Assembly (NCBI RefSeq): GCF_003730275.1
Contig: NZ_QTTA01000010.1
Coordinates: 465,570 to 529,569 of the forward strand
From: Brevundimonas halotolerans
Lineage (GTDB): Bacteria; Pseudomonadota; Alphaproteobacteria; Caulobacterales; Caulobacteraceae
Length of the DNA: 64,000 bases
Reading direction: 5' to 3'
Shown here: positions 9,359-22,250 of the stretch, in pieces
Numbering within the stretch: position 1 is the stretch's first letter
Layout: every line of letters begins with the position of its first letter
Program-made: the position numbers and the translations under genes
The notes under the pieces: model-generated
Seen by the model: only the letters and a program-made list of their open reading frames with translations
What the model was told of the DNA's origin: nothing
The model's database searches: none

Positions 9359-10107
9359 CAGGCGCTCTCTCCAAAAAAGACGTCGCCAGCCGATATAAGC
9401 CGAAGTGAGCCATCGGCCAGCCTCAGCCGCAGCGCGCCGTCGTCAGCGAGACCTTCGGCCACACCCTCGACGGTCTCATGTCCCAGCCGGGCGACAGCGC
9501 CGGCGTTCAAACCGTGGGCCCGCCGGGTCCAGGCATCGCGGATCACCCCGAACCCCAAAGCCTCGCGCCGGGTCGTCCAACCCGCCCAGGCCTCGGCCAA
9601 CACCGGCAGGACCTCTTCCAGCGTCGGCGTGCGCATAATGCCCTCGGCCAAGTGCTGGGCGACGGACGTGGCCGGCCGCTCCACGTCATCCGGCGCATGG
9701 GCCAGATTGATGCCAATCCCCACGGCCAGCCACAGGCCGCCCGATGGTGCCGGTCCCGACTCGACGAGGATGCCCGAGATCTTGCGCCCTTCGACCAGCA
9801 CATCATTGGGCCATTTGATCGTGACGCAGGCCGGCGGGACGTAATGGTCCAGCAAATCGGCCACGGCCAGCGCGGCGATAAAGCCGGTCTGCGCGGCCTC
9901 AGCCGGGGGAGCGTGCGTCACGCAGAGATATGTGGCGGCCAGATTGCCGGTCTGGCTGGACCAGGACCGGCCGCGCCGGCCGCGCCCCGAGGACTGCCGG
10001 CGCGCGGCGATCCAGATCGGTCCCGTATGTCCGGCCTCGGCCTGCCGTCGGGCCTCGGCATTGGTGGAGTCGATGTCGTCGAGGACCAGCAGCTCGGCGG
10101 GCGACAC
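9358..10107 (-). CDS. birA: biotin--[acetyl-CoA-carboxylase] ligase
   Basis: A 249-aa biotin protein ligase. The biotin/ATP loop is GRGRRGRSW, the central domain has [18 protein letters not shown], and GIGINL follows. There is no N-terminal helix-turn-helix, so it is a class I enzyme that biotinylates carboxylases but does not regulate biotin genes. It starts 4 bp after nuoN stops. Location between nuo and coaX appears to be operon economy rather than a functional link. Confidence 0.92.
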   Translation of the reverse strand: MSPAELLVLDDIDSTNAEARRQAEAGHTGPIWIAARRQSSGRGRRGRSWSSQTGNLAATYLCVTHAPPAEAAQTGFIAALAVADLLDHYVPPACVTIKWPNDVLVEGRKISGILVESGPAPSGGLWLAVGIGINLAHAPDDVERPATSVAQHLAEGIMRTPTLEEVLPVLAEAWAGWTTRREALGFGVIRDAWTRRAHGLNAGAVARLGHETVEGVAEGLADDGALRLRLADGSLRLISAGDVFFGESA

Positions 10108-10111
10108 CGCC

Positions 10112-11574
10112 CTACCCGGCTCCGAAACCGGATGCGGCGATGACGGTCAGCGGCTCCAGCCAGGTCAGACCGATGATCACGACCGGGAAGGCGAAGGCGG
10201 CCGAGGCCAGGGCCAGGGTGCGCGCCTCGATCGGCTGGGCGTCGGTCGTGGCCAGCTCATCCAGCGGCGGGTCGAACCACATCAGCTTGATGATCCGCAG
10301 ATAGTAGAAGGCCGCCACAACCGAGGCCACCAGACCGGCGGCAGCTACCATCCAGTAGCCGGCATCGGCCGCAGCCCCGAACACATAGTATTTGCCCCAG
10401 AACCCTGAGAACGGCGGCATGCCCAGCACCGACAGCGACAGGATCGTCAGCACCACGGTCGTCAGGGGGCGGGTCTTCTTCAGTCCGGCCAGATCGGCGA
10501 TCCGGCGGATCGGCTTGCCCCCGCGCGACAGCGACAGCAGCACGGCGAAGAAGCCGATCTGGTCGATCACATACAGGGTCATGAACATCAGCATGGCCTG
10601 CAGGCCCGCCTCGGTTCCCGCGACAATGCCCAGCAGGGCGTAGCCGATGTTGGCGATCGAGGAATAGGCCAGCAGTCGCTGCAGATCGCGCTGGGCGAGG
10701 CCACCGATGGCGCCCACCACGAACGACGCCAGACAGATCAGCACCAGCACCTGGGCCCACTGGTCATGGATGGCGCCAAAGCCCTCGCTCAGCACCCGGG
10801 CGACCAGCACCATGGCGGCCATCTTGGGTGCGGTCGCGAACAGGGCCACGACCGGGGTCGGCGCGCCCTCATAGACGTCGGGCGTCCACATGTGGAACGG
10901 CGCCGCAGAGACCTTGAAGGCCAGACCACAGATCAGGAACACCAGACCAAAGATCAGACCCGCCGAGCCGCCGTCGGCGACCGACCGTGCCGACAGGGCG
11001 ATGTCCTCGAACCGCATCGAGCCGGAGAAGCCATAGATCAGGCTGGCGCCATACAGCAGCAGGCCGGAGGACAGCGCGCCCAGCACGAAATATTTCAGCC
11101 CCGCCTCGGAGGCCCTGAGGTCGTCGCGGTGGAAGGCGGCCAGCACATAGAGGGCCAGCGAGTGCAGCTCGATCCCGACATAGAGGGAGATCAGGTCACC
11201 CGACGACACCATCATCGCCATGCCGACCGAGGCCAGCACGATCAGCACCGGATATTCGAACCGGGCGATGCGCGTCCGCGCCATCCAGCCGTCACCCAGC
11301 ACCACGGCCACCGCGCTGAGCAGATAGATGGCGACCTTGCCATAGACGGCCAGCGGGTCGGCCACGAAGGCGCCATTGAAAGCCTGACCCAGCGGGGCGT
11401 TGATCGCGAGCGCCGAGGCGCCCACCAGCAGGGCCACCGACAGGATCGAAATCAGTCGGGTCGACTTCTCGCCCATGAAGGCGCCGAGCAGCAGCAGGAC
11501 CATGGCCCCGACCGCAAGGGTCACTTCAGAGGCGGCGAGGTTCAGGGCGGAGGACAGGTCAGGCATATCGGATC

Positions 11575-11578
<4 letters not shown>
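10112..11578 (-). CDS. nuoN: NADH-quinone oxidoreductase subunit N
   Basis: A 488-aa antiporter-like proton-pumping subunit of complex I, with about 14 transmembrane helices. The conserved glutamate of the first half-channel is in [15 protein letters not shown], and the lysine/proline region is [23 protein letters not shown]. The start overlaps the nuoM stop as ATGA; a second in-frame ATG four codons on is also possible. Confidence 0.95.
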
Positions 11579-13071
<1,493 letters not shown>

Positions 13072-13075
13072 GTGA

Positions 13076-15187
13076 TCAGCCCCCCCAGGTGGCGATGGCG
13101 AAGGCGAGCAGAGCGGCCACGCCCAGCAGCATCACGAACGCATAGTGATAGACGTAACCCGACTGGATTTTGGACAGTCGCGCCGCGGATTTCAGCGAGG
13201 CCCAGGCGGCCCCGTTCGGGCCCAGCCCGTCGATGATCTTCACGTCGCCGATCTTCCAGAACAGGTCGCCCACCGCCTTGGTCCCCTTGACGAAGACGAA
13301 GTCGTAAAGCTCGTCGAAGAACCACTTGTTGTAGAAGAAGGTGTGCAGCGGCCCGCCCCGTTCGGCCATCCGGCGGCCGAGGCCTTCCTTCAGCACATAG
13401 ACATAGATGGCGATCAGGGTGCCCAGACCTGACACGACCAGCGGCGCCCACAGCACCCAGGTCGGAACCTCGTGACTGTCGTGGATCACGTGATTGTCCG
13501 GGCCGGTGAAGATGGCGCCACGCCAGAAGTCATGCTCGTGATAGCCGACGAACTGGTCGTAGAAGGTGAAGCCGGAAGCAACTGCGCCGACCGCCAGCAC
13601 CAGCAGCGGCACGATCATGACCCAGGGGCTCTCGTGTGGCTTCAGCGGGCCGTGGTGATGGTGATCGTCATGGGCATGGTCGTCCTGCCCGTGATGCGCC
13701 GCGACGGCGTCGTCCATCAGCGGCTCGGTATGGGTTTCATTCTGGGCGTCGGTCGCGTGGTCATCGTGATGATGCTCGACCGGGGCGTGTTCATTCTTCC
13801 AGACCGGCTTGTTGTGGAAGGTCATGAACACTAGACGCCACGAGTAATAGGCAGTCAGACCGGCCGCAAACAGGCCGATGAAGAAGACGAACATTCCGAC
13901 CGGATTGTCGGTCCCGGCGGCAAAGGCGCTCTCGAGGATCGAATCCTTGGAATAGAAGCCGGCGAAGCCCCACTTCAGCTCGGGAATGCCCAGGCCGGTG
14001 ATGGCGATCGTGCCGATCATCATGACGCCATAGGTGATGGGCAACAGCTTCATCAGCCCGCCCATCTTCCGCATGTCCTGCTCGTGGTGCATGCCGTGGA
14101 TCACCGAACCGGCACCGAGGAACAGCAGGGCCTTGAAGAAGGCGTGGGTGAACAGGTGGAACATGGCGGCCTGATAGGCGCCGATGCCCGCCGCAAAGAA
14201 CATATAGCCGAGCTGCGAACAGGTCGAATAGGCGATGACCCGCTTGATGTCGTTCTGGGCCAGGCCGACGGTGGCCGCGAACAGGGCCGTGATCGCCCCC
14301 GTGATGGCGATCAGCATGGCCGCCGTCGGCGCATACTCATAGATCGGGCTGAGCAGGCAGACCATATAGACGCCGGCGGTGACCATGGTCGCCGCGTGGA
14401 TCAGGGCCGACACCGGGGTCGGGCCTTCCATGGCGTCGGGCAGCCATGTGTGCAGGAAGAACTGGGCCGACTTGCCCATGGCGCCGATGAACAGAAGCAC
14501 GCCCGCCAGATCCAGCGCCGACCACTCATGGCCGAGGAAGCTCCATCCCGTACCGGCCCGGTCCGCAATCATCGGGAACAGCTCGGCGAACTGGATCGTG
14601 CCGAACATCCAGAAGATGGTGATGATGCCCAGCGCAAAGCCGAAGTCGCCGACGCGGTTGACCACGAAGGCCTTGATGGCAGCGGCCGATGCTGTGGGCT
14701 TCTTGTACCAGAAGCCGATCAGCAGATAGGAGGCCAGCCCTACCCCTTCCCAGCCGAAGAACAGCTGCATGAAGTCGGCGGCGGTGACCAGCGCCAGCAT
14801 GGCGAAGGTGAACAGCGACAGATAGGCGAAGAACCGCGGCTTGTCGGGATCCTCGGACATATAGCCCCAGGAATAGAGGTGCACGAGCGACGACACCGTC
14901 GTCACCACGATCAGCATCACCGCCGACAGGGCATCGATCCGGATCGACCAGATCGACTGGAAGTCCCCGACGTTGATGAAGGGCAGAAGCTCGATGGTGA
15001 AGGCTTCCATCCCGCCCCAGGTGTGGCGGGCGAAGACCGTCCAGGCCACGGCACAGGCAAAAAACAGCAGGCCGGTGGTGACGCTCTGGGACGCGAGGTT
15101 GCCGATCCGGCGCCCGGTCAGGCCCGCGATCGCCGCACCCAGCAGGGGGGCGAAAATGCCCAGAGTGATCAGGGTTTCGAAGCTCAC
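13076..15187 (-). CDS. nuoL: NADH-quinone oxidoreductase subunit L, with His-rich insert
   Basis: A 703-aa antiporter-like subunit and the distal proton channel of complex I. Conserved segments are [19 protein letters not shown] (Glu147), [20 protein letters not shown] (Lys239) and the broken-helix region before the C-terminal lateral helix. It is longer than the E. coli protein (about 613 aa). Much of the extra length is a polar insert at about 463-520 with around 15 His and many Asp residues, between the helix ending RLVFMTFHN and the helix [15 protein letters not shown] infer an extramembrane, possibly metal-binding loop. Confidence 0.96.
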   Translation of the reverse strand: MSFETLITLGIFAPLLGAAIAGLTGRRIGNLASQSVTTGLLFFACAVAWTVFARHTWGGMEAFTIELLPFINVGDFQSIWSIRIDALSAVMLIVVTTVSSLVHLYSWGYMSEDPDKPRFFAYLSLFTFAMLALVTAADFMQLFFGWEGVGLASYLLIGFWYKKPTASAAAIKAFVVNRVGDFGFALGIITIFWMFGTIQFAELFPMIADRAGTGWSFLGHEWSALDLAGVLLFIGAMGKSAQFFLHTWLPDAMEGPTPVSALIHAATMVTAGVYMVCLLSPIYEYAPTAAMLIAITGAITALFAATVGLAQNDIKRVIAYSTCSQLGYMFFAAGIGAYQAAMFHLFTHAFFKALLFLGAGSVIHGMHHEQDMRKMGGLMKLLPITYGVMMIGTIAITGLGIPELKWGFAGFYSKDSILESAFAAGTDNPVGMFVFFIGLFAAGLTAYYSWRLVFMTFHNKPVWKNEHAPVEHHHDDHATDAQNETHTEPLMDDAVAAHHGQDDHAHDDHHHHGPLKPHESPWVMIVPLLVLAVGAVASGFTFYDQFVGYHEHDFWRGAIFTGPDNHVIHDSHEVPTWVLWAPLVVSGLGTLIAIYVYVLKEGLGRRMAERGGPLHTFFYNKWFFDELYDFVFVKGTKAVGDLFWKIGDVKIIDGLGPNGAAWASLKSAARLSKIQSGYVYHYAFVMLLGVAALLAFAIATWGG

Positions 15188-15192
15188 GTCGA

Positions 15193-15501
15193 TCAGCCCT
15201 TCATCACGGACGCGTCGTCCACGGCGATGTCGCCGCGGTTACGGAAGAAGGTCACCAGAATGGCCAGACCCACCGCCGCCTCGGCGGCCGCCACGGTCAG
15301 CACGAACATGGCCATGATCTGCCCGGCCACGTCATTGAGGTGGGTCGAGAAGGCGACGAAATTGATGTTCACGGCCAGCAGGATCAGCTCGATCGACATC
15401 AGGATGATGATGACATTCTTGCGGTTCACGAAAATGCCGAACACCCCGATGGTGAACAGCATGGCCCCCACGGCCAGATAGTGGGACAGGGTGATATCCA
15501 T
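15193..15501 (-). CDS. nuoK: NADH-quinone oxidoreductase subunit K
   Basis: A 102-aa subunit with three transmembrane helices, matching the MrpC-like family. It has the usual glutamates in [16 protein letters not shown] and [11 protein letters not shown]. It forms part of the proton path between NuoH and NuoN. The start shares one base with the nuoJ stop (TGATG). Confidence 0.95.
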   Translation of the reverse strand: MDITLSHYLAVGAMLFTIGVFGIFVNRKNVIIILMSIELILLAVNINFVAFSTHLNDVAGQIMAMFVLTVAAAEAAVGLAILVTFFRNRGDIAVDDASVMKG

Positions 15502-16127
15502 CAGGAAAGCTCCTCGGAGGAAACGCCCTGGCCGGTCGGGATCGACTTGACCTCCATGGCCTTGCCCGCATCACGGCCGACCTGATCCGCCACCTTCTGG
15601 CGCTTGATGCCCGGCTTGTGGCGCAGCGTCAGGGTGATGGCCCCGATCATGGCGACCAGCAGCACGATCCCGGCTGCCTGGAAGAAGTAGACATAGTCGG
15701 TGTAGAGCACCCGACCGATGGCCTCGATATTGGTCAGGTCGGGCGTGGCGACGGCCGGGGTTGTGGCGTCTGCAGCCACCCCGCCCTGAACCACCGCAAG
15801 GGTGATCATGATCATCTCGGCCAGCAGGACGCCCGCCACGATGGCGGCCAGCGGCAGATAGCGCGCATAGCCTTCACGCAAGCGCACGAAGTCGACGTCC
15901 AGCATCATGACCACGAACAGGAACAGCACGGCGACGGCGCCGACGTAGACCACGACCAGCAGCATGGCCAGGAACTCGGCGCCCATCAGCACGAACAGGC
16001 CGGCGGCCGAGAAGAAGGCCAGGATCAGCCACAGCACCGAGTGCACGGGGTTGCGGGCCGTGACGACCAGCAGGGCCGAGACCACGGTCGCCGTGGCCAT
16101 CAGGTAGAAGGCGATCGATGCAATCAC
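15501..16127 (-). CDS. nuoJ: NADH-quinone oxidoreductase subunit J
   Basis: A 208-aa membrane subunit with five predicted helices. The conserved region with the pi-bulge helix is [26 protein letters not shown]. The last 40 residues are a polar tail ([20 protein letters not shown]). It is preceded by a 142-bp gap, the largest break inside nuo, which may contain an internal promoter. Confidence 0.94.
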   Translation of the reverse strand: MIASIAFYLMATATVVSALLVVTARNPVHSVLWLILAFFSAAGLFVLMGAEFLAMLLVVVYVGAVAVLFLFVVMMLDVDFVRLREGYARYLPLAAIVAGVLLAEMIMITLAVVQGGVAADATTPAVATPDLTNIEAIGRVLYTDYVYFFQAAGIVLLVAMIGAITLTLRHKPGIKRQKVADQVGRDAGKAMEVKSIPTGQGVSSEELS

Positions 16128-16194
16128 TCGACGGCTCCGGCTGAAACAAAAGCGGTGTGGGGGACCGAGTCGCCCCCTTCGGACGCGCGGCGCC

Positions 16195-16224
16195 CTTCTA
16201 GACCTGTGGGTCCGGAATTGCCAA
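16195..16224 (-). promoter_or_regulatory. possible internal promoter before nuoJ
   Basis: In the 142-bp gap between nuoI and nuoJ the minus strand reads TTGGCA (16219-16224), 18 bases, then TAGAAG (16195-16200). This is a moderate match to the housekeeping consensus. The break makes a separate or boosted start for nuoJKLMN plausible; nothing else supports it. Confidence 0.3.
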
Positions 16225-16269
16225 GGCCGCAGGCCGGTCGGGTCAAGCTATGAGGGGACAGGGTGCTCA

Positions 16270-16761
16270 TCACCGGTACGGCGCGTCCATTTCGAGGTTG
16301 CGGGCGATCTGGCGCTCCCAGCGGTCGCCGTTGTCCAGCAGCCGCGCCTTGTCGAAATACAGTTCCTCACGGCTCTCGGTCGCGAACTCGCTGTTCGGGC
16401 CTTCGACGATGGCGTCGACCGGACAGGCTTCCTGGCACAGGCCGCAATAGATGCATTTGACCATGTCGATGTCATAGCGGGTCGTACGGCGGCTGCCGTC
16501 GGCGCGGGGCTCGGACTCGATGGTGATGGCCTGGGCCGGACAGATGGCCTCGCACAGCTTGCAGGCGATGCACCGCTCTTCGCCATTGGGATAGCGGCGC
16601 AGCGCATGCTCGCCCCGGAAGCGCGGCGACTGCGGATTCCGCTCGAACGGATAGTTCACCGTCATCTTGGGCTTCAGCAGATAGCCGAAGGTCAGGAAGA
16701 AGGCGCCCACGGCGTCAACCAGCAGGGCCCCCTTCACGGTCTGTTTGATACGGGAAATCAT
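16270..16761 (-). CDS. nuoI: NADH-quinone oxidoreductase subunit I
   Basis: A 163-aa peripheral-arm subunit carrying two [4Fe-4S] clusters (N6a and N6b). The cluster motifs are [12 protein letters not shown] and [12 protein letters not shown]. The family segments [20 protein letters not shown] and [16 protein letters not shown] are both present. It follows a small lipoprotein gene, itself coupled to nuoH, by 26 bp. Confidence 0.96.
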   Translation of the reverse strand: MISRIKQTVKGALLVDAVGAFFLTFGYLLKPKMTVNYPFERNPQSPRFRGEHALRRYPNGEERCIACKLCEAICPAQAITIESEPRADGSRRTTRYDIDMVKCIYCGLCQEACPVDAIVEGPNSEFATESREELYFDKARLLDNGDRWERQIARNLEMDAPYR

Positions 16762-16787
16762 GTCAAAGCGATCTTTGTTTGCGGGGC

Positions 16788-17021
16788 TCAGCGGCGGTTC
16801 TTGCAGTCACGGTCCCAGCGCGGATCATCGCGATCCATCGACTGGCACCGAATGATACGGTCGGTCTCGGCCTGATCCCGACGCTCGCGGCGCTCCAGCC
16901 GTTCGGCCGGGCTGCCGGGGACGGCCACCTCCTGCATCGCGCCTGGAAAGGTGCAGCCACCCGTCCCGAGTCCGAGACCGGCCGCCAGGATCAGGGCGGT
17001 CATGACAGGTGTTCGGCTCAT
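16788..17021 (-). CDS. small predicted lipoprotein within nuo (between nuoH and nuoI)
   Basis: A 77-aa protein of unknown function. The N-terminus [20 protein letters not shown] ends in GGC, a lipoprotein signal with Cys23 as the probable lipid-bearing residue. The mature part is short and very charged ([20 protein letters not shown], then DRDCKNRR). Its start overlaps the nuoH stop as ATGA, so it is made with complex I. Two further cysteines could form a disulfide. I do not recognise a family. Confidence 0.72.
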   Translation of the reverse strand: MSRTPVMTALILAAGLGLGTGGCTFPGAMQEVAVPGSPAERLERRERRDQAETDRIIRCQSMDRDDPRWDRDCKNRR

Positions 17022-18100
17022 ATCAGACCGGCCTCAACGGCGACTCGCCAGCCCGACACCAGAACCACGGCCACCAGCGAGGTCGGCAGGAATATCTTCC
17101 AGCCCAGCCGCATCAGCTGGTCGTAGCGATAGCGCGGCACGAAGGCCTTCACCATGGCGAACATGAAGAACCAGAAGACGATCTTCACGCTGAAGACCAG
17201 CAGATAGAACAGGTTCGCGGCCCATTGCGGCCAGTCCGGCAGGCCGATCAGGGCCACGTCAAAGCCCGGGTTCCAGCCGCCAAAGAACAACAGGCTGATC
17301 ATGGCGCACATGAAGACGATGTTGACGTACTCGCCCATCATGAACAGCAGGTACGGCGTCGAGCTGTATTCCACCTGATAGCCGGCCACGAGCTCGGACT
17401 CGGCCTCGGGCAGGTCGAACGGCGGCCGGTTGGTCTCGGCCAGGGCCGAGATGAAGAAGATGATCGCCATCGGGAACATGATCAGCACGGTCGGCCAGGT
17501 CCCGGCCCCGCCCCCAAAGGCGAACCAGTTCCAGATCCAGCCGTCCTGCTGCGTCACGATCGAGGTCAGGTTCATCGTCCCGGACAGCAGGATCACATTG
17601 ATGATCACCAGACCGATGGAGACCTCATAGGACACCATCTGCGCCGCCGAGCGCAGCGCGCCCAGGAACGGATACTTCGAGTTGGAGGCCCAGCCTCCCA
17701 TGATGATGCCGTACACGCCCAGCGACGACACCGCGAAGATGTAGAGGATGCCGACGTTCAGGTCCGACATCACCCAGCCGGGGGCGAACGGAATCACGGC
17801 CCAGGCCATGAAGGCCAGGATGACGGTGATGATCGGCGCCAGCAGGAAGACCGTCTTGTCGGCCCCGGCCGGCACGACGATTTCCTTCAGCACGAACTTC
17901 AGCATGTCGGCGAACGACTGCAGCAGGCCGAACGGGCCCACCACGTTCGGGCCCTTGCGCATCTGCACGCCCGCCCAGATCTTGCGGTCCGCCAACAGCA
18001 GGAAGGCGACGGCCAGCAGCACGCCGACACTGATCAGCAGCGCCGCGCCGGTCGAGGCCAGCGTCCAGCCGAGGGGCGAGTTCCAGAAACCGTTGTCCAT
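17018..18100 (-). CDS. nuoH: NADH-quinone oxidoreductase subunit H
   Basis: A 360-aa membrane subunit forming the quinone-binding heel of complex I, with about eight helices. Characteristic sequences are [33 protein letters not shown] and [20 protein letters not shown]. It starts 3 bp after nuoG and its stop overlaps a small lipoprotein gene. Confidence 0.96.
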   Translation of the reverse strand: MDNGFWNSPLGWTLASTGAALLISVGVLLAVAFLLLADRKIWAGVQMRKGPNVVGPFGLLQSFADMLKFVLKEIVVPAGADKTVFLLAPIITVILAFMAWAVIPFAPGWVMSDLNVGILYIFAVSSLGVYGIIMGGWASNSKYPFLGALRSAAQMVSYEVSIGLVIINVILLSGTMNLTSIVTQQDGWIWNWFAFGGGAGTWPTVLIMFPMAIIFFISALAETNRPPFDLPEAESELVAGYQVEYSSTPYLLFMMGEYVNIVFMCAMISLLFFGGWNPGFDVALIGLPDWPQWAANLFYLLVFSVKIVFWFFMFAMVKAFVPRYRYDQLMRLGWKIFLPTSLVAVVLVSGWRVAVEAGLI

Positions 18101-18103
18101 GGC

Positions 18104-20149
18104 TTACTCCGCCGCCATCGCGACCGGGGCGATCCGCTGGGCGGACAGCTCGGCCATGGTCGCGCTGGCCCGCGCGATCGGATTGGAAAGATAGGGGTCG
18201 CGGATCGGGCTGGCGAAGGCGACATCGCCCAGGTCGCCCTTGACGCCCAGCTTCGACGGATCAAAGGCGGCCGCCGGCGCCAGATAGTCGATCCGTCCGA
18301 ACGTCGGGTGATCGGCCATCAGCTTTCCGCGCAGCTGATCCAGCGTATCGTACGGCAGGGTGTGGCCGACCCGCTCGGACAGGGCGCGCAGGATGGCCCA
18401 GTCTTCCTTGGCCTGCCCCTTGGGGAAGACGACCCGTTCGGCCATCTGCACCCGGCCCTCGGTGTTCACATACAGGCCGGATTTCTCCGTATAGGCCGCG
18501 CCCGGCAGGATGACGTCGGCGCCATGCGCGCCCCGGTCCCCGTGGCTGCCCAGATAGACGGTGAAGGCGCCCGAGGCCGAGGCGTCGATCTCGTCGGCGC
18601 CCAGCAGGAACAGCACGTCCAGCTGACCCTTCTTGACCATGTCGGTGGCCGACAGACCGCCCTCGCCCGGCACAAAGCCCATGTCGAGCCCGCCCACGCG
18701 GCTGGCCGCCGTGTGCAGGACGTTGAAGCCGTTCCACCCGTCGGCAATGACGCCGTACTTCTTGGCCAGGGCCCCCAGCGCGTTCAGCACCGCCGGTCCG
18801 GTCTCACCCGCCAGCGCGCCTGCACCGACGATGATGGCCGGACGTTCGGCCCTGGACAGCATGTCGGTGGCCGCCTTGGGCAGCTTCGACAGGGTCTTCG
18901 ATCCGGTGCCCAACCAGTTGTAATCATAGCTGAGATCGACCTGCTCGCCGATCAACGCGACCTCGGCCTGGCCACTCAGCCAGATTTTGCGCAGGCGGGT
19001 GTTCAGCAGCGGCGCCTCGACGCGTGGGTCGGCACCCACGATCAGCACGGCATCCGCCGCCTCGATGCCGGCCAGACCCGAATTAAACAGCCAGCCTTCG
19101 CGGGTGTCACCGCCCAGCGGCGATCCATCCTGACGGCAATCCGTGTGGGCCGAGCCCAGCGCGCGGAACAGGTCCAGCGCCGCCTTCATCGACTCAGCGT
19201 CCTGCAGATCGCCGGCGACCACGCCAACCAGGTCCGCAGAAGCTGCCTTCAGCCTGTCGGCGACGACGCCCAGCGCCTCGTCCCAGCTGGCAGCGCGCAG
19301 CTTGCCGTTCTCGCGCACAAACGGGCGGTCCAGCCGGCGCGTGGTCAGTCCGTCGACGACATAGCGGCTCTTGTCGGACAGCCATTCCTCATTGATGCCC
19401 TCATGCACGCGCGGCAGCACCCGCATGACCTCTGACCCGCGCGCGTCGGCGCGGATGTTCGAGCCCAGCGCATCCATGACGTCGATGGTCTCGGTCTTCT
19501 TCAGTTCCCACGGGCGATAGTGGAAGGCCCACGGCCGGTGCGTCAGGGCCCCGACCGGGCACAGGTCGTTGACGTTGCCCGACAGTTCCGAGTTCACCGA
19601 GCTTTCCAGATAGGTGGTGATCTCGGCGCTCTCGCCGCGCGAGATCATGCCGATGTCCGGAACGCCCGCCACCTCGGTGATGAAGCGCACACAGCGCGTG
19701 CACTGGATGCAGCGCGTCATATAGGTCTTGATCGTCGGACCCATGTGCTTTTCTTCGACCGCGCGCTTGTTCTCGGCATAGCGGGAGCCGTCGCGGCCAT
19801 AGCCCATGGCCTGGTCCTGCAGGTCGCACTCGCCACCCTGGTCACAGATCGGGCAGTCCAGCGGGTGGTTGATGAGCAGGAACTCCATCACCCCTTCGCG
19901 GGCCTTCCTGACCATCGGCGTGTCGGTGAAGATCTCCTGCCCGTCGGCAGCCGGCAGGGCGCACGACGCCTGCGGCTTGGGCGGTCCGGGCTTCACCTCG
20001 ACCAGACACATCCGGCAGTTGCCGGCGATCGACAACCGCTCGTGATAGCAGAAGCGCGGGATCTCTTCCCCGGCGCGCTCCGCCACCTGAAGCACGGTCA
20101 TGCCGGGCTCGAATTCGACGTCTACGCCGTTGACCTTGGCGACGGGCAT
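18104..20149 (-). CDS. nuoG: NADH-quinone oxidoreductase subunit G
   Basis: A 681-aa peripheral-arm subunit. The N-terminal [2Fe-2S] ferredoxin domain has RFCYHERLSIAGNCRMCLVE. Next come the His-Cys3 and 4Fe motifs (HPLDCPICDQGGECDLQDQA, then RCIQCTRCVRFITEVAG). The rest is a molybdopterin-oxidoreductase-like domain without catalytic cofactor. The length fits the shorter alphaproteobacterial and mitochondrial type. Its start overlaps the stop of the preceding lipoprotein gene by one base. Confidence 0.96.
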   Translation of the reverse strand: MPVAKVNGVDVEFEPGMTVLQVAERAGEEIPRFCYHERLSIAGNCRMCLVEVKPGPPKPQASCALPAADGQEIFTDTPMVRKAREGVMEFLLINHPLDCPICDQGGECDLQDQAMGYGRDGSRYAENKRAVEEKHMGPTIKTYMTRCIQCTRCVRFITEVAGVPDIGMISRGESAEITTYLESSVNSELSGNVNDLCPVGALTHRPWAFHYRPWELKKTETIDVMDALGSNIRADARGSEVMRVLPRVHEGINEEWLSDKSRYVVDGLTTRRLDRPFVRENGKLRAASWDEALGVVADRLKAASADLVGVVAGDLQDAESMKAALDLFRALGSAHTDCRQDGSPLGGDTREGWLFNSGLAGIEAADAVLIVGADPRVEAPLLNTRLRKIWLSGQAEVALIGEQVDLSYDYNWLGTGSKTLSKLPKAATDMLSRAERPAIIVGAGALAGETGPAVLNALGALAKKYGVIADGWNGFNVLHTAASRVGGLDMGFVPGEGGLSATDMVKKGQLDVLFLLGADEIDASASGAFTVYLGSHGDRGAHGADVILPGAAYTEKSGLYVNTEGRVQMAERVVFPKGQAKEDWAILRALSERVGHTLPYDTLDQLRGKLMADHPTFGRIDYLAPAAAFDPSKLGVKGDLGDVAFASPIRDPYLSNPIARASATMAELSAQRIAPVAMAAE

Positions 20150-20646
20150 CAGCGGGCCTCTTCTTCAGTCGTGACGGCCTCAGCGGTCGTCGTCGTCGTT
20201 CCATCGGGCAGGCTCAGGCTGACCGTCAGCGTCGAGCCGTCCAGCGAATAGGTGACCACCGGATCGCCCGGCTGGTCCATCCAGCGGTTCTCACCGGCGA
20301 CCGGGCGGTCCAGCGGTCGCCACAGCACCCGGTTGCCGTCAATCCGGCATTCGGCGGTCAGTTGTCCGCCATCGACCGGCGCGCGCCAGCCGACGGTGAT
20401 TACGCTGCCAGCCCGGTCCAGCACCGTCACATCGGCACCCGGTTGGCCATAGACTGCACCCACGCCCGCCCGGCAGGCGGTACCCATCATGGCCTCGCTC
20501 AGCGTCACCGGCGTTGCGGACGGGCCCGCCGCGGTCTTCGGCGCGGCCGGCGCCCCAACGGCCGGCGCATCGGCAGGCTCGCTCGCGGGCTCACCGCAGG
20601 CGGTGAGGGCGAACGCTCCGATCAACAGGGTAACGACTGCGCGCAT
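20149..20646 (-). CDS. predicted lipoprotein within nuo (between nuoF and nuoG)
   Basis: A 165-aa protein of unknown function. The signal MRAVVTLLIGAFALTAC fits a lipobox with Cys17. A Pro/Ala-rich linker follows, then a domain with CRAGVGAVYGQPGADVTVLD and VTVGWRAPVDGGQLTAECRI, probably a beta-rich fold with one disulfide. The C-terminus is Thr/Glu-rich. It lies 3 bp after nuoF and shares a base with nuoG. Its target is unknown; periplasmic attachment to the inner or outer membrane is expected. Confidence 0.75.
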   Translation of the reverse strand: MRAVVTLLIGAFALTACGEPASEPADAPAVGAPAAPKTAAGPSATPVTLSEAMMGTACRAGVGAVYGQPGADVTVLDRAGSVITVGWRAPVDGGQLTAECRIDGNRVLWRPLDRPVAGENRWMDQPGDPVVTYSLDGSTLTVSLSLPDGTTTTTAEAVTTEEEAR

Positions 20647-20649
20647 CCC

Positions 20650-21963
20650 CTACTCCGCCGCGATCGCGTGGCCGGCGAAGTTCGCGCGGCGGCTGCGGTA
20701 TTGCGAGATACGATCCTCGATCTCGTGACGGAAATGGCGGATCAGGCCCTGCACGGGCCAGGCGGCGGCGTCGCCGAGGGCGCAGATGGTGTGACCCTCG
20801 ACCTGCTTGCTGACATCCAGCAGCAGGTCAATTTCGGTCGGATCGGCCTCGCCGACGGCCATGCGCTCAAGCACCCGCCACATCCAGCCGGTGCCCTCAC
20901 GGCACGGCGTGCACTGGCCGCAGCTCTCGTGCTTGTAGAAATAGGCGATGCGGGCGATCGCCTTCACCAGATCGGTCGACTGGTCCATGACGATCACCGC
21001 CGCCGTGCCCAGGCCCGACTGCATGTCGCGCAGGCTGTCGAAGTCCATCAGCGCGGACTCGCTCATCTCGCGCGTGATCATCGGCACCGACGATCCGCCG
21101 GGAATGATGGCCTTCAGATTGTCCCAGCCGCCGCGCACGCCGCCGCAATGGTCTTCCAGCAGCTGACGCAGCGGGATCGACATCGCCTCTTCGACATTGC
21201 ACGGGCGGTTCACATGGCCCGAGATCGACATGATCTTGGTGCCGGTGTTGTTCGGCCGACCAAAGCCCGCGAACCACTCGGCCCCGCGGCGCAGGATGGT
21301 GCCCACCACCGCGATCGACTCGACGTTGTTCACCGTGGTCGGGCAGCCATACAGGCCCGCGCCCGCCGGGAACGGCGGCTTCAGCCGCGGCTGGCCTTTC
21401 TTGCCCTCCAGGCTCTCCAGCAGGGCCGTCTCCTCACCGCAGATGTAGGCCCCGGCGCCGTGGTGGATGTAGACGTCGAAGTCCCAGCCGTGGACGTTGT
21501 TCTTGCCGATCAGCTTCGCGTCATAGGCCTGCTTGACCGCAGCCTCCATCCGCTCGCGTTCCAGCACATATTCGCCGCGCAGATAGATGTAGCAGGCGTG
21601 GGCCTGCATGGCGAAGCTGGCGATCAGGCAACCCTCGATCAGCAGGTGCGGATCATGACGCATGATCTCGCGGTCCTTGCAGGTCCCGGGCTCGGACTCA
21701 TCGGCATTGACAACCAGATAGTGCGGCCGATCCTTCACCTCTTTCGGCATGAAGGACCACTTCAGACCGGTCGGGAAACCCGCGCCGCCCCGGCCGCGCA
21801 GGCCCGAGTTCTTGACGTTGGTGATGACCCAGTCGCGACCAAGGTCCAGCATGTCCTTGGTGGCATTCCAGCAGCCACGGCTCTTCGCCCCGTCCAGCGT
21901 CCAGTCGTGGAGGCCGTACAGGTTGGTGAAGATGCGGTCTTTGTCTTGAAGAATACCGACCAT
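20650..21963 (-). CDS. nuoF: NADH-quinone oxidoreductase subunit F
   Basis: A 437-aa NADH-oxidising subunit with FMN and cluster N3. The glycine-rich NADH loop is [18 protein letters not shown]. The FMN region is [20 protein letters not shown], and the N3 cysteines are in [16 protein letters not shown] plus a Cys near residue 400. It starts one base before the end of a small membrane-protein gene (shared base, TGATG). Confidence 0.97.
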   Translation of the reverse strand: MVGILQDKDRIFTNLYGLHDWTLDGAKSRGCWNATKDMLDLGRDWVITNVKNSGLRGRGGAGFPTGLKWSFMPKEVKDRPHYLVVNADESEPGTCKDREIMRHDPHLLIEGCLIASFAMQAHACYIYLRGEYVLERERMEAAVKQAYDAKLIGKNNVHGWDFDVYIHHGAGAYICGEETALLESLEGKKGQPRLKPPFPAGAGLYGCPTTVNNVESIAVVGTILRRGAEWFAGFGRPNNTGTKIMSISGHVNRPCNVEEAMSIPLRQLLEDHCGGVRGGWDNLKAIIPGGSSVPMITREMSESALMDFDSLRDMQSGLGTAAVIVMDQSTDLVKAIARIAYFYKHESCGQCTPCREGTGWMWRVLERMAVGEADPTEIDLLLDVSKQVEGHTICALGDAAAWPVQGLIRHFRHEIEDRISQYRSRRANFAGHAIAAE

Positions 21964-22250
21964 CAGGAGGACGTCTCGCGGTTGAGTGTCTGCATACGCT
22001 GCCGGTGATGCCGGGTGCGCATGAAAACGGCGGTGATCACCAGCACCCAGCCGAATGCCAGCATGCCATAGCCGACGACGATGGCGTCCTCGGTCAGGCC
22101 GAACATCTCGCGCGAAGCCACGACCACGAACACGGCGGCCAGCAGGATCAGCGCCAGACCCGACGTGCGCACCGGCATGGCCACGCCCCGCAACTCCTTG
22201 CGATAGGCGGCGCGCCCGGCTTCCGTTTCCAGATCAGGGGCCTCGGTCAT
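21963..22250 (-). CDS. small membrane protein within nuo (between nuoE and nuoF)
   Basis: A 95-aa protein with two predicted transmembrane helices (about 29-48 and 58-78). The N-terminus is charged ([20 protein letters not shown]) and the C-terminus basic ([18 protein letters not shown]). No family is recognised. It overlaps nuoE by 4 bp (ATGA) and nuoF by one base, so expression is tied to complex I. It could be a local assembly or stability factor, but that is inference from position alone. Confidence 0.72.
   Translation of the reverse strand: MTEAPDLETEAGRAAYRKELRGVAMPVRTSGLALILLAAVFVVVASREMFGLTEDAIVVGYGMLAFGWVLVITAVFMRTRHHRQRMQTLNRETSS

Noticed and set aside
17009..19435. 808-codon open frame on the plus strand opposite nuoH and nuoG
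   Set aside because: Composition is Arg/Gln/His-rich with no domains; it is the antisense shadow of GC-rich complex I genes.
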